Origin: Collinsella sp. | GTDB lineage: Bacteria > Actinomycetota > Coriobacteriia > Coriobacteriales > Coriobacteriaceae | Assembly: GCA_019419545.1 (NCBI GenBank) | Contig: DXZT01000050.1 | Location: 50,192 to 114,191, forward strand | Direction of reading: 5' to 3' | DNA: 64,000 nt | Position numbers and translations under genes: made by a program | Shown: positions 24,879 through 33,186 of the stretch, piece after piece | Position numbering within the stretch: the stretch's first letter is position 1 | Layout of the letters: each line of letters opens with the position of its first letter | Notes under the pieces: generated by a model | What the model was told of the DNA's origin: nothing | The model's input: the letters and a program-made list of their open reading frames with translations, nothing else | Database searches by the model: none

Positions 24879-26073
24879 GGCAGGCGATAATCTCATCCGA
24901 AAGATCGAGGGCAGAATTGGTCACGGCGTCCATATCGTAGTAACGATACTCGGCCAGACGACCCACTGGGTGGAAGTTCGTCAGGTTCTGGACGCGCTCA
25001 AGGTAGCGCTCGTAGAGCTCGCGGTTCTCGGGCTCCAGGATGGCGTAGTACGGCGTCTCGCCCGAGCCGGGCGTATAGGCCTTGGAGTACTCCTTCATGA
25101 TGGTGGTCTTGCCGGGCAGGACCTGACCAGTCATGTTCTTGAACTCGGTAATGCGCGTATAGTCCTCGCTCGTGGTGTAGTTGACGGTGCCCACGGGCTG
25201 GAACTGATCCATATCGAACGTCTCGAACTTCATATCGAGCGTGCGGTACGGCAGCGCGCCCAGGTCGAGGTTGAACAGCTCGTCGAGCGGACCGGTGTAG
25301 ACGATCTCGCCACCATAGACCTTGCCGTCGATCTTGACGGTGGTCTCGTCGATTTCAAAGAGGTCACGGGCGTCTACGTCACAGAACACGTCGATCAGAT
25401 CGTGATCGAGCATATGCTCGAACAGCGCGGTATAGCCGTCCTGCGGCATGCCCTGGAAAGGAGCCTGCGGGAAGTAGCGATCGTCATCGCCCACAAAGAC
25501 GGGAACGCGGCCGGTGATCGAGGGGTCGATCTGGTCGGGCGTCTGGCCCCACTGCTTCATGGTGTAATGCAAAAAGACGTTCTCATAGACATAATCGGCG
25601 ACCTCGGCAAGATCCGGGTCGTTCTTCTTGCGCAGCTCCATAATGGGCACCTTGACGTCCTTGCCAAAGGTCTCCACGAGCTTCTGATACAGCTCCTCGC
25701 CGCGCTCATCGCCAAAGGCGAGCTTGAGGCTCGCATGGTTAAAGGGCACGGGCATAAGGGTGCCGTTGATGTTGGCGAGCACCTTGTGCTGGTAGTCCGT
25801 CCACTTGGTAAAGCGCGACAGGAAGTTATGGACGCGCTCGTTAAAAGTGTGATAGATGTGCGGACCGTACTCGTGGACCAGGATTCCGGCCTCGTCAGTG
25901 CAGTCGTAGGCATTACCCGCGATGTGGCCGCGACGCTCCAAAACGGCAACACGATAGCCGATAGTTTCGGCAAGACGACGGGCGCAAACGGCACCGGCAT
26001 AACCGGCGCCGACAACGATCATGTCATACGCACCGGCATTAAAGCCTTCAGGCAGGCCTGAGGTAATCTGCAT
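24871..26073 (-). CDS. glf: UDP-galactopyranose mutase
   Basis: A 400-residue flavoenzyme that interconverts UDP-galactopyranose and UDP-galactofuranose. The FAD-binding Rossmann motif is MIVVGAGYAGAVCARRLAE near residue 18, followed by GNAYDC and HEYGPHIYHT (active-site His). The arginine-containing region TGRVPVF near 187 and the C-terminal RLAEYRYYDMD also match the family. The ATG has AAGGAG 5 bp upstream. Together with the coupled glycosyltransferase it implies a galactofuranose-containing surface glycan. Confidence 0.96.
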   Translation of the reverse strand: MQITSGLPEGFNAGAYDMIVVGAGYAGAVCARRLAETIGYRVAVLERRGHIAGNAYDCTDEAGILVHEYGPHIYHTFNERVHNFLSRFTKWTDYQHKVLANINGTLMPVPFNHASLKLAFGDERGEELYQKLVETFGKDVKVPIMELRKKNDPDLAEVADYVYENVFLHYTMKQWGQTPDQIDPSITGRVPVFVGDDDRYFPQAPFQGMPQDGYTALFEHMLDHDLIDVFCDVDARDLFEIDETTVKIDGKVYGGEIVYTGPLDELFNLDLGALPYRTLDMKFETFDMDQFQPVGTVNYTTSEDYTRITEFKNMTGQVLPGKTTIMKEYSKAYTPGSGETPYYAILEPENRELYERYLERVQNLTNFHPVGRLAEYRYYDMDAVTNSALDLSDEIIACHA

Positions 26074-26172
26074 CGATACTCCTTGTCAAAAGCCACACGC
26101 TTTTTAACTGGGCTTTTTCTCGAACATACGTCGAGACATATTTATCAGAGCGATTATAGCGCTAATGCGTCC

Positions 26173-26253
26173 TATAATGAGCTTGCCACACAAGGAAAGC
26201 TCAAGCACCGCGGCGTACATAATTGTAAGGTAAACCCGCTAGCAGCGGGTTTA
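26173..26253 (+). promoter_or_regulatory. pta: pta promoter -10 and leader hairpin
   Basis: A consensus TATAAT lies at 26173-26178; the -35 is weak. Downstream AAACCCGCT / AGCGGGTTT (about 26233-26253) forms a hairpin followed by ATT in the untranslated leader. Confidence 0.5.
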
Positions 26254-26305
26254 TTCGTGTACAGCCGAGGGCCTGGAGCTTAGCGAAACGCTTGTAAGGA
26301 GTATC

Positions 26306-27286
26306 ATGAGCGATTTCCTAAACCGTATGAAGTCTGCCGCCAAGGCCGACCTTAAGACCATCGTCCTGCCCGAGGGCGAGGATCCGCGTACCATCGTCGC
26401 GGCAAACAAAATCATCGAGGAGGGCCTGGCCAACATCGTCATCCTGGGCGATCCCAACGAGATCAACGTCCCCGGCGCCACCGTCATCGATCCGCGCAAC
26501 GCCGAGAAGCACGAGGAGTACGCGCAGAAGTTTGCCGAGCTCCGCGCCAAGAAGGGCGTTACCATCGAACAGGCTCGCGCCCAGGTGATGGACGCTACCT
26601 ACTTTGGCACCATGATGGTCAAGATGGGCGACGCCGACGGCCTGGTCTCCGGCGCCTGTCACTCCACCGCCGACACCCTGCGCCCCGCGCTGCAGATCCT
26701 CAAGACCGCTCCGGGCACCAAGCTGGTCTCGGCCTTCTTCGTGATGTGCACCGACACCCCGCAGTTCGGTACCGACGGCACGCTGATCTTCGCCGACTGC
26801 GGCCTCAATATCAACCCGTCCTCCGACGAGCTCTCCGAGATCGCCATCGCCTCGGCCCACTCCTGGTCCACCTTTATGGGCAATGTTGAGCCGCACGTGG
26901 CCATGCTCTCCTACTCCACCATGGGCTCCGCCGGTGGCGAGGTCGCCAAGAAGGTCCAGGAGGCCGTGAAGTTCTGCAAGGAGAAGGCTCCCGAGCTCGC
27001 CATCGACGGCGACCTGCAGCTCGATGCCGCTATCGTCCCCACCGTCGCCCAGCTCAAGGCTCCCGGCTCCTCTGTCGCCGGTAAGGCCAACGTGCTCGTG
27101 TTCCCCGACCTCGAGGCCGGCAACATCGGCTACAAGCTGGTTCAGCGCTTCGCTGGTGCCGACGCCTACGGCCCCATCCTGCAGGGCATCGCCAAGCCGG
27201 TTAACGACCTTTCGCGCGGCTGTTCTGCCGACGACATCGTGGGTGTCGTAGCCATCACCGCCGTCCAGGCTCAGATGGCTGAGTAG
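26306..27286 (+). CDS. pta: Phosphate acetyltransferase
   Basis: A 326-residue short-form phosphotransacetylase, lacking the N-terminal regulatory domains of the long enzymes. It converts acetyl-CoA and phosphate to acetyl phosphate. Family motifs are VLPEGEDPRTI near residue 20, DGLVSGACHSTADTLRP near 113, YSTMGSAGGEVAKKV near 205 and NVLVFPDLEAGNIGYKL near 264. AAGGAG is 4 bp upstream of the ATG. The acetate kinase genes that use its product lie convergently just downstream. Confidence 0.97.
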   Translation: MSDFLNRMKSAAKADLKTIVLPEGEDPRTIVAANKIIEEGLANIVILGDPNEINVPGATVIDPRNAEKHEEYAQKFAELRAKKGVTIEQARAQVMDATYFGTMMVKMGDADGLVSGACHSTADTLRPALQILKTAPGTKLVSAFFVMCTDTPQFGTDGTLIFADCGLNINPSSDELSEIAIASAHSWSTFMGNVEPHVAMLSYSTMGSAGGEVAKKVQEAVKFCKEKAPELAIDGDLQLDAAIVPTVAQLKAPGSSVAGKANVLVFPDLEAGNIGYKLVQRFAGADAYGPILQGIAKPVNDLSRGCSADDIVGVVAITAVQAQMAE

Positions 27287-27300
27287 CGGACGCACTCGCC

Positions 27301-27432
27301 CGAAGGCCGTACGGGCTAACCCCTGAAAACGTCCTCGACCAATGAAACGCCCCCGTTCTGCTCCTTCGGAGCTACGAACGGGGGCGTTTCTGGTCTGCGG
27401 AATGTTTTCAGGGGTTAGCCCGTACGGCCTTC
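27301..27432 (-). repeat. Structured intergenic repeat family 2, copy F
   Basis: Outer arms of 29 bases pair perfectly (GAAGGCCGTACGGGCTAACC... with its reverse complement at 27404-27432). The inner stem is GAAACGCCCCCGTTC / GAACGGGGGCGTTTC. On the minus strand the loops read ATTCCGCA and GAGGAC(GT), a shortened form of those in copies D and E. It lies between convergent pta and ackA. Confidence 0.8.
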
Positions 27433-27638
27433 TACTGCCACGAAGCATTCAGAGCATCTGGAGTGGACGGCGGCTTGGCTACGAGCTGGGGCTGAGGATC
27501 TGAATGGATGGGTGTCGTTGCTGGGAGCGCTGGCGTTACTGGTGGCGATCACTTTGGGACTGGAATTTCCGCCTGCTAGCAAAAAGGCCTCCTGAGCTGC
27601 TGCTCAGGAGGCCTTTCGTTCAATCGCAAGCGAACGCA
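27433..27638. other. Gap between element F and ackA copy 1
   Basis: Nothing is recognisable apart from the ackA terminator at 27583-27616. Confidence 0.5.
27583..27616 (-). terminator. Terminator of acetate kinase copy 1
   Basis: A 15 bp perfect stem, AAAGGCCTCCTGAGC / GCTCAGGAGGCCTTT, followed by TT on the minus strand, 23 bp past the ackA stop. Confidence 0.9.
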
Positions 27639-28817
27639 CTAGTTATTCGCGGTCAAACGCTCGACGTCGTGGGCGATCATGTATTCCTCGTCGGTGGGGA
27701 TGACCATGACCGTGACGGAAGAACCGGCGGCGCTGATGACCTGCGGACCGTTGCCCACGGCCTCGCGGTTCTTGTTGTTGTCGATGCGCACGCCCAGCCA
27801 CTCAAAGCAGTCGCAGAAGGCCTTGCGGATCGACCAGTCATTCTCACCGATGCCGGCGGTAAAGGTAATGGTGTCCACGCCCGCCATGGAGGCAATCATG
27901 GAACCGGCCTGTTGCATGGCCTTGTAAGCGAACATATCGAAGGCGAGCAGGCAGCGCTCGTCACCCTCAGAGGCGCGCGTACGGATGTCGCGGGCATCGT
28001 TGGAGATACCCGAGATGGCAAGCAGACCGGACTGCTTGTTCATCATGTCGTCGACTTCCTGGTAGCTGTAGCCGCCCTCGCGCTGCAGGTAGCACACGGT
28101 AGCCGGGTCGATGGAGCCGCAGCGGGTTCCCATCATCAGGCCGTCGAGCGGCGTGAGGCCCATCGTGGTATCGCGGCATACACCGTCCTCAATGGCGGCG
28201 AGCGAAGCGCCGTTGCCCAGATGACACGAAAGCAGACGGTGGCAGCGCGAACCCAGGATCTCCTTGGCCATCATCCACTCGTAGCGATGGCTCGTACCGT
28301 GGGCGCCGTACTTGCGCACGTGGTACTTGTTACACACGTCCTTGGGCAGGGCGTAGGTGTAGGCGACCTCGGGCATAGTCATGTGGAACGAGGTGTCGAA
28401 GACGGCCACGTTGGGCAGCTCCGGATACTTCTCGCGACAATACTCGATTGCCGCTGCCTCGCCGTAGTTGTGCAGCGGGGCAAGCGGTGCCACCTCGAGA
28501 ATCTTAGCCATGACCTCATCGTCGACGACCGCGGAATCGTCAAAGTACCAGCCACCCTGAACGATACGATGCCCAATGCCATCGATCGTAAAGTCGGTCT
28601 TCTCGAGCTCCTCGAGCACACGTGCGATAGCCGAACGGTGGTCCGGGAAGGGGACCTCCTCGGTTTGCTTGGCGCTACCGTTCTCGGAGTGGCCAAAGAT
28701 GCCCATGTCCGAACCGATACGTTCGCAGTTGCCCTTGGCGAAAACCTCGCGGGTATCGGTATCCAAAAGCTGATATTTAAGGCTTGAGCTACCGGCGTTG
28801 ACAACAAGTACGTTCAT
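27639..28817 (-). CDS. ackA: Acetate kinase, copy 1
   Basis: A 392-residue acetate kinase making ATP and acetate from acetyl phosphate. ASKHA-fold motifs are NAGSSSLKYQ at the N-terminus, GHRIVQGG near residue 85, FDTSFH near 150, GAHGTSHRY near 182, CHLGNGASLA near 210, DTTMGLTPLDGLMMGTRCG near 222 and FTAGIGEN near 333. The phosphate loop LGNG is intact. It and the second copy at 28982 share most motifs but are clearly diverged, so the duplication is old. It has its own terminator. Confidence 0.96.
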   Translation of the reverse strand: MNVLVVNAGSSSLKYQLLDTDTREVFAKGNCERIGSDMGIFGHSENGSAKQTEEVPFPDHRSAIARVLEELEKTDFTIDGIGHRIVQGGWYFDDSAVVDDEVMAKILEVAPLAPLHNYGEAAAIEYCREKYPELPNVAVFDTSFHMTMPEVAYTYALPKDVCNKYHVRKYGAHGTSHRYEWMMAKEILGSRCHRLLSCHLGNGASLAAIEDGVCRDTTMGLTPLDGLMMGTRCGSIDPATVCYLQREGGYSYQEVDDMMNKQSGLLAISGISNDARDIRTRASEGDERCLLAFDMFAYKAMQQAGSMIASMAGVDTITFTAGIGENDWSIRKAFCDCFEWLGVRIDNNKNREAVGNGPQVISAAGSSVTVMVIPTDEEYMIAHDVERLTANN

Positions 28818-28935
28818 GAGACTCCTTTGCAGTGCGATACGGTCGGCGCAGACCCCTTAAGGCGGCCACATGTTAATAAGAAGTTATCACAACTTAATAA
28901 ATAACTATCAGGCATATCGCCCAACGAGCACAAAA

Positions 28936-28970
28936 GAGGGGCCGAACGGCGCTCGGTCGTCCAGCCCCTC
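28936..28970 (-). terminator. Terminator of acetate kinase copy 2
   Basis: GAGGGGC / GCCCCTC with an inner CGAACGGCGCTCG arm; on the minus strand TCTTTTG follows. It lies about 12 bp past the stop of the upstream ackA. Confidence 0.7.
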
Positions 28971-28981
28971 CCCTTTTGCAA

Positions 28982-30160
28982 TTACTTGCCATTGACGATG
29001 CGCTCGACGTCGGAAGCGATCATGAACTCCTCGTCCGTGGGGATAACGAAAATCTTAACCTTGGAATCCTTGGCAGACAGGCACCATGCGCCGTCACCAC
29101 GCAGGGCGTTGCGGGCATGATCCATCTTGACGCCCATAAAGGCCAGGCGGTCGGCCACGCCGGCGCGGACGGCAGGAGCGTGCTCACCGATGCCGGCAGT
29201 GAAGACCAGGGTGTCCATACCGCACATGGAGGTGGCCATCTCGGCAGCCTTGGCGGCAATCTTGTAGACGAACATATCGAAGGCGAGCTGGGCCTCGGGG
29301 TCACCGGCAGCGGCGAGCTCCTCGACGTTGCGGCAGTCGTTGGTCTTGCCACCGGTCACAGCCAAAAGGCCGGACTTCTTGTTCATCATCTCGTCGACCT
29401 CGTCGAAGGTGTAGCCGCCCTCGCGCTGCAGGTAGCACACGGTAGCCGGGTCGATGGAGCCGCAGCGGGTGCCCATCATGACGCCGTCGAGCGGCGTCAA
29501 GCCCATGGTGGTGTCCATGCACTTGCCGTCCTCGATGGCGCACAGGGAAGCGCCGGAGCCGATATGGCACACGACGACCTTACGGGCCTCGCCGTTGGTC
29601 ATCTCGGCGACCTTCTTGGAGATGTAACGGTAGCTGGTGCCGTGGGCGCCGTACTTACGGATGTGCAGCTTGTCGCAGACGTCCTTGGGCAGGGCGTAAG
29701 TCTTGGCGACCTCGGGCATGTTGAAGTGGAAAGCGGTGTCGTAGACCGTGACGTTGGGCAGGTCGGGATACTGCTCCAGGCAGTACTCGATAACGTTGGC
29801 CTCGGGGTTGTTGTGCAGCGGCGCCAGCGGGGCGACCTCGCGGATCTTGGCGAGAACGTCCTCGTCGACGAGGGAGGAATCGCCGAAGTACCAACCGCCC
29901 TGAACGATGCGATGGCCGATGCCCTCGATCTTGACGCCGTTGGCCTCGAGGTCCTTCAGAACGACCTCGATGGCGACCTTGTGGTCAGGGAACTCGATGT
30001 TCTCGGTCACTTTCTTGGAACCGTTGGCAGCGTGGGTGAAGGTACCGCCGGTAAAGCAGACGCGCTCGCAGGATCCCTTTGCGGACACCTTGTGGGACTT
30101 GGTATCGATGACCTGATACTTAAGGGTCGAAGATCCCGCGTTGACGACCAGAACGTTCAT
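28982..30160 (-). CDS. ackA: Acetate kinase paralogue, copy 2
   Basis: A second 392-residue acetate kinase-like protein with the same motif order. Two motif positions differ from copy 1: CHIGSGASL replaces CHLGNGASL in the phosphate loop, and GAHGTSYRY replaces GAHGTSHRY. Both still have NAGSS at the start and the DTTMGLTPLDG segment. The changes may alter acyl substrate or phosphoryl donor, but a plain acetate kinase remains possible. It is upstream of copy 1 in the same direction, with a terminator between, so each is transcribed separately. Confidence 0.9.
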   Translation of the reverse strand: MNVLVVNAGSSTLKYQVIDTKSHKVSAKGSCERVCFTGGTFTHAANGSKKVTENIEFPDHKVAIEVVLKDLEANGVKIEGIGHRIVQGGWYFGDSSLVDEDVLAKIREVAPLAPLHNNPEANVIEYCLEQYPDLPNVTVYDTAFHFNMPEVAKTYALPKDVCDKLHIRKYGAHGTSYRYISKKVAEMTNGEARKVVVCHIGSGASLCAIEDGKCMDTTMGLTPLDGVMMGTRCGSIDPATVCYLQREGGYTFDEVDEMMNKKSGLLAVTGGKTNDCRNVEELAAAGDPEAQLAFDMFVYKIAAKAAEMATSMCGMDTLVFTAGIGEHAPAVRAGVADRLAFMGVKMDHARNALRGDGAWCLSAKDSKVKIFVIPTDEEFMIASDVERIVNGK

Positions 30161-30213
30161 GTGTCTCCCTACTAACAGGCGGTGTGGCGCCGCCAGGTTA
30201 CATATGCTTCAAT

Positions 30214-30247
30214 AATAAACCCAAACGCCCTCGCGCTCGGGTTTATT
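30214..30247 (-). terminator. Terminator of the MFS transporter gene
   Basis: AATAAACCC pairs with GGGTTTATT, with ATT following on the minus strand, 16 bp past the MFS stop. Confidence 0.7.
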
Positions 30248-30262
30248 GCGTTGATATATAAG

Positions 30263-31441
30263 TTATCGGTGCCTAAATACGCATGGCCTTTGACTTGTAA
30301 GACAAAATAGCGCGGGGATATACACCAAAGAAGAAATCCCGAGCGCGACAAGCAATATGACTCGAATGTCCACGATGCTGCTCAACGCAGCATTGAACAG
30401 ATAGAAAAGGATGGCACCCACCGCCACCATCTGGCTTTGAACCGAAATCAGTGAACAGCGCATCGAAGGATCGGCTGCTTTTTGAAAAACTGAGTATTTA
30501 ATTGGAGCAAATAACGAGTAAGCGACCGTCTGCAGCACATAGAACACGGGCAGCAAATAAACCGGAGTTAAGGGAATCAAAAACAGAGCTGTCAGGAAAA
30601 GACGCACGATGCCGCAAATACGCGCAAAGCGGCCCTTGTCGACATGAGCAATCGCACAGGGCACAATAAGTCCCATGGAGGCCGAGGCAAGGAGCTGAAC
30701 CGCAATGGTCACACCCGAAGCGACGGCATTCATTCCGCAACCCGCAAGCAGCAGTGAGAAAAAGTCTTCCAGGGCGACAAAAGCAAATGCCTGAGAACAG
30801 TCCATGATGAACGCTGAACGAAGAACGCCATTACCCGCAATAGCGGCACCGATCATCTTCGGGCTAATCCCATGTTCAGGTGTCGTCGCAGTGCCCCCTC
30901 TTCGCATCTCAGGAATGCAGACAACGACAAGCAACGTCAACACCATTGCAATGATATCTGTCGAAAGACCAATGAGATATGCACCGACAGACGAAATGAA
31001 ACCGCCCACGCAAGCGGAGATGGCATAAGAGGCATAGAAAACAAATCGCTCAACGACATTAAGTCTTACGAGCTGGTCCTGAGAGACGCTGTCAATGTAA
31101 ATCGCTTCGATGGATCCGCTCACACATGCAACGGCAAAACCCTTGAGAGCGAACGCACCGATTAAAAGCAGAGGAGAACGGACGAGAAGCAGGGCGACAT
31201 AGTATCCAAGCATCCCCACGACGCCAACGAGACCACTTGTCTTTCGTCCAAACCTATCAGCAATATAGCCAGTGGGAACTTCAAGGATGAACTTGCTCAC
31301 TTGGTATGCAATCATCATGCTAGAAATCGCCACCATCGAGAATCCGACAAATTCAAGGTAAACCGTCAGAAAATACAAAATGGTGCTGAAGTTCGACAGA
31401 AAAACGAACGTCATATAAAGCAAAACCGTACGGTTTTTCAT
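30263..31441 (-). CDS. Major facilitator superfamily transporter
   Basis: A 392-residue protein with about 12 membrane segments. The cytoplasmic loop motif between helices 2 and 3 is GYIADRFGRKTSG near residue 62, the standard MFS signature. A multidrug or small-molecule exporter is most likely; the substrate is unknown. The DNA has noticeably lower GC than the surrounding genes, which suggests acquisition from outside. It lies 119 bp downstream of a LysR-type regulator gene on the same strand, and the regulator probably controls it. The ATG at 31441 follows GGAGGG. Confidence 0.88.
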   Translation of the reverse strand: MKNRTVLLYMTFVFLSNFSTILYFLTVYLEFVGFSMVAISSMMIAYQVSKFILEVPTGYIADRFGRKTSGLVGVVGMLGYYVALLLVRSPLLLIGAFALKGFAVACVSGSIEAIYIDSVSQDQLVRLNVVERFVFYASYAISACVGGFISSVGAYLIGLSTDIIAMVLTLLVVVCIPEMRRGGTATTPEHGISPKMIGAAIAGNGVLRSAFIMDCSQAFAFVALEDFFSLLLAGCGMNAVASGVTIAVQLLASASMGLIVPCAIAHVDKGRFARICGIVRLFLTALFLIPLTPVYLLPVFYVLQTVAYSLFAPIKYSVFQKAADPSMRCSLISVQSQMVAVGAILFYLFNAALSSIVDIRVILLVALGISSLVYIPALFCLTSQRPCVFRHR

Positions 31442-31560
31442 GCTCCACCCTCCAAGAGTCAGCAATCTAAATCGGAATCTTGGAAAAGCATGAGGGCAAA
31501 GCTGTCAGCTATGTGTTACAAGGCGTCAATAATCACTTGATGCCTCGAAGCCAATTAATC

Positions 31561-32451
31561 TCACGAAGCAAGATGACGCAATAGGTGCAGAAAAACCGTC
31601 TGGTGTCGATCAGTCCAGGCATTTTGTCGATAGCAAAAGTAGATGGGCAAGGCTACGTCACGCGAACCTTCAATGGAGCACTCGCTCACTTCCAATACAT
31701 CTGATTCGAGAGAAAAGTCAGAAAAACTCAATATCAATCCCCCGGCTTGAAGAAACTCAGTCTGCGCCCTGTTTCCGTATTCAACATCACGGAAGCGAAA
31801 ATTGACGAGCTGGGCTTCGGGACATTGATTGATTGCATTGAGACAGGGTGACAAATTAATGGGAACAGCGAGCCTGCCGCCCAGTAACTCGCGAATGGTC
31901 ATGGCGCCCACAGATTGATGACCCGCTGGGCATGAAAGAACCTTGAGCTCCTTTTCACCCAAATATTTTGAAGAAAGGACGCTGTCCCGTGGTTCCTCGA
32001 ATGAGATAGCCGCATCCGAAATGCCAAGCACAAGTGATTCAAAGCATGTAGCCGTTGGCTGATGCCACACATCAAGGTGAATCTGAGGGTGCGAGCGTTC
32101 AAACGAGTCATACCAGCTTTCGGCAAAAAGGCGCCCCCGCCCATGAAGGCAGGGGGCGTAAAGACGAAAGTGGCCATCGGGCGAAACGCCGTCGCCCCTC
32201 GATTGAGCGTACTTTTTGAGATCGTCGACTTGTGCCAGGATCACGCGCGCACGACGCGCAAATTCTCTGCCCGCCGGAGACAAAACAGCCTCCCCCGCCG
32301 ATCGGTCGAGCAAAACAATCTGATACTCAGATTCCAGCTTTTTGATTGCCGACGAAACGGCCTGCGGACTCACATGAACGGCGCGAGCTGCTTTGCGCAC
32401 GCCGCCATAGTTCGCTACCGCTTGAAGGTATTCGAGTTGAGAAAGCTGCAT
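31561..32451 (-). CDS. LysR-type transcriptional regulator
   Basis: A 296-residue LysR family protein. The N-terminal winged helix-turn-helix is canonical (LEYLQAVANYGGVRKAARAV followed by SPQAVSSAIKKLE), followed by a periplasmic-binding-like effector domain from about residue 90. GGAG lies 7 bp upstream of the ATG. Its GC content is lower than the surrounding housekeeping genes, like the MFS gene downstream; the two look like one acquired unit. The effector is not known. Confidence 0.92.
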   Translation of the reverse strand: MQLSQLEYLQAVANYGGVRKAARAVHVSPQAVSSAIKKLESEYQIVLLDRSAGEAVLSPAGREFARRARVILAQVDDLKKYAQSRGDGVSPDGHFRLYAPCLHGRGRLFAESWYDSFERSHPQIHLDVWHQPTATCFESLVLGISDAAISFEEPRDSVLSSKYLGEKELKVLSCPAGHQSVGAMTIRELLGGRLAVPINLSPCLNAINQCPEAQLVNFRFRDVEYGNRAQTEFLQAGGLILSFSDFSLESDVLEVSECSIEGSRDVALPIYFCYRQNAWTDRHQTVFLHLLRHLAS

Positions 32452-32492
32452 AGATTACTCCAAAGGCAGCCAAGTCGACGGGCCAAGCGCCC

Positions 32493-32828
32493 TCAGATGA
32501 GGTTCTCGCCCAGGTTTTTGCCGCCGAGGACGTGCATGTGGAAGTGCATGACGGTCTGGCCGGCGTTGACGCCCTTGTTGGAGATGACGCGGAAACCGTC
32601 CTCCAGACCCTTGGCCTTGGCGACCTCCTGGATGGCGTGAGCTATGGCGCCCATGGTCTCGGCGGGTACGTTGTCGGCGATGTCGCTGTAGTGCTTCTTA
32701 GGGATCACGAGCGTGTGGACCGGCGCCTGCGGGTTGAGGTCGTCGAAGGCGATGACCTGGTCGTCCTCATAGACAACGGTCGAGGGGATCTCGTGGTTGG
32801 CAATTTTACAGAAGATGCAATCGCACAT
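32493..32828 (-). CDS. HIT family nucleotide hydrolase/transferase (HinT type)
   Basis: A 111-residue histidine triad protein. The catalytic triad motif is HFHMHVLGG near residue 98, and the HTLVIPKKHY segment near 38 is typical of HinT purine nucleoside phosphoramidases. Two cysteines at the N-terminus (CDCIFCKI) may bind zinc as in many bacterial HinT proteins. AAAGGAACCAGCT precedes the ATG. It follows xseB on the same strand with a 49 bp gap. Confidence 0.95.
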   Translation of the reverse strand: MCDCIFCKIANHEIPSTVVYEDDQVIAFDDLNPQAPVHTLVIPKKHYSDIADNVPAETMGAIAHAIQEVAKAKGLEDGFRVISNKGVNAGQTVMHFHMHVLGGKNLGENLI

Positions 32829-32877
32829 AGCTGGTTCCTTTCTTACAGACCAAGGTAATTATATTTGGTCGAGATGC

Positions 32878-33144
32878 TTAGAACGAAAGGTTATCATCGG
32901 TGTTGGCGGCCTCGCCGTCGGCGAGCACGTCGTTGCCGTCGACGTCCTTAAGGAGCACCGAGACCTTCTGCTCGGCATCGGACAGGCGGGTGCGCAGGCT
33001 TTTGAGGAGCTCGACGCCGCGGGTGTAGCTCTCGAGCGACTCCTCAAGCTCCATATCGCCCGACTCCAGGCTGCGGATGATGAGCTCCAGCTCCTGCGAG
33101 GCCTGCTTGTACGTAAGCTGCTCGACCGGGGTCTTCTCTGCCAT
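32878..33144 (-). CDS. xseB: Exodeoxyribonuclease VII small subunit
   Basis: An 88-residue XseB. The conserved helical stretch LTYKQASQELELIIRSLESG is followed by LEESLESYTRGVELL and an acidic tail. It forms the exonuclease VII complex with XseA, encoded 42 bp upstream. The complex degrades single-stranded DNA from either end. Family length is about 80 residues, so this is full length with a slightly extended C-terminus. Confidence 0.95.
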   Translation of the reverse strand: MAEKTPVEQLTYKQASQELELIIRSLESGDMELEESLESYTRGVELLKSLRTRLSDAEQKVSVLLKDVDGNDVLADGEAANTDDNLSF

Positions 33145-33186
33145 ATCTGTTTCCTTTCCTAAGGGTCTATCACTGCGAAACGCGGT

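Noticed and set aside
26233..26253. Possible tRNA in the pta leader hairpin
   Set aside because: Only one stem forms and there is no T-loop or anticodon arm; simply a leader hairpin. No tRNA or rRNA was found in the window.
26083..26283. 66-codon frame between glf and pta
   Set aside because: It has no ribosome binding site and overlaps the promoter and leader hairpin of pta; probably chance.
27301..27432. CRISPR repeat unit
   Set aside because: Long inverted repeats are single palindromes, not regularly spaced direct repeats, and no spacers or cas genes are seen.
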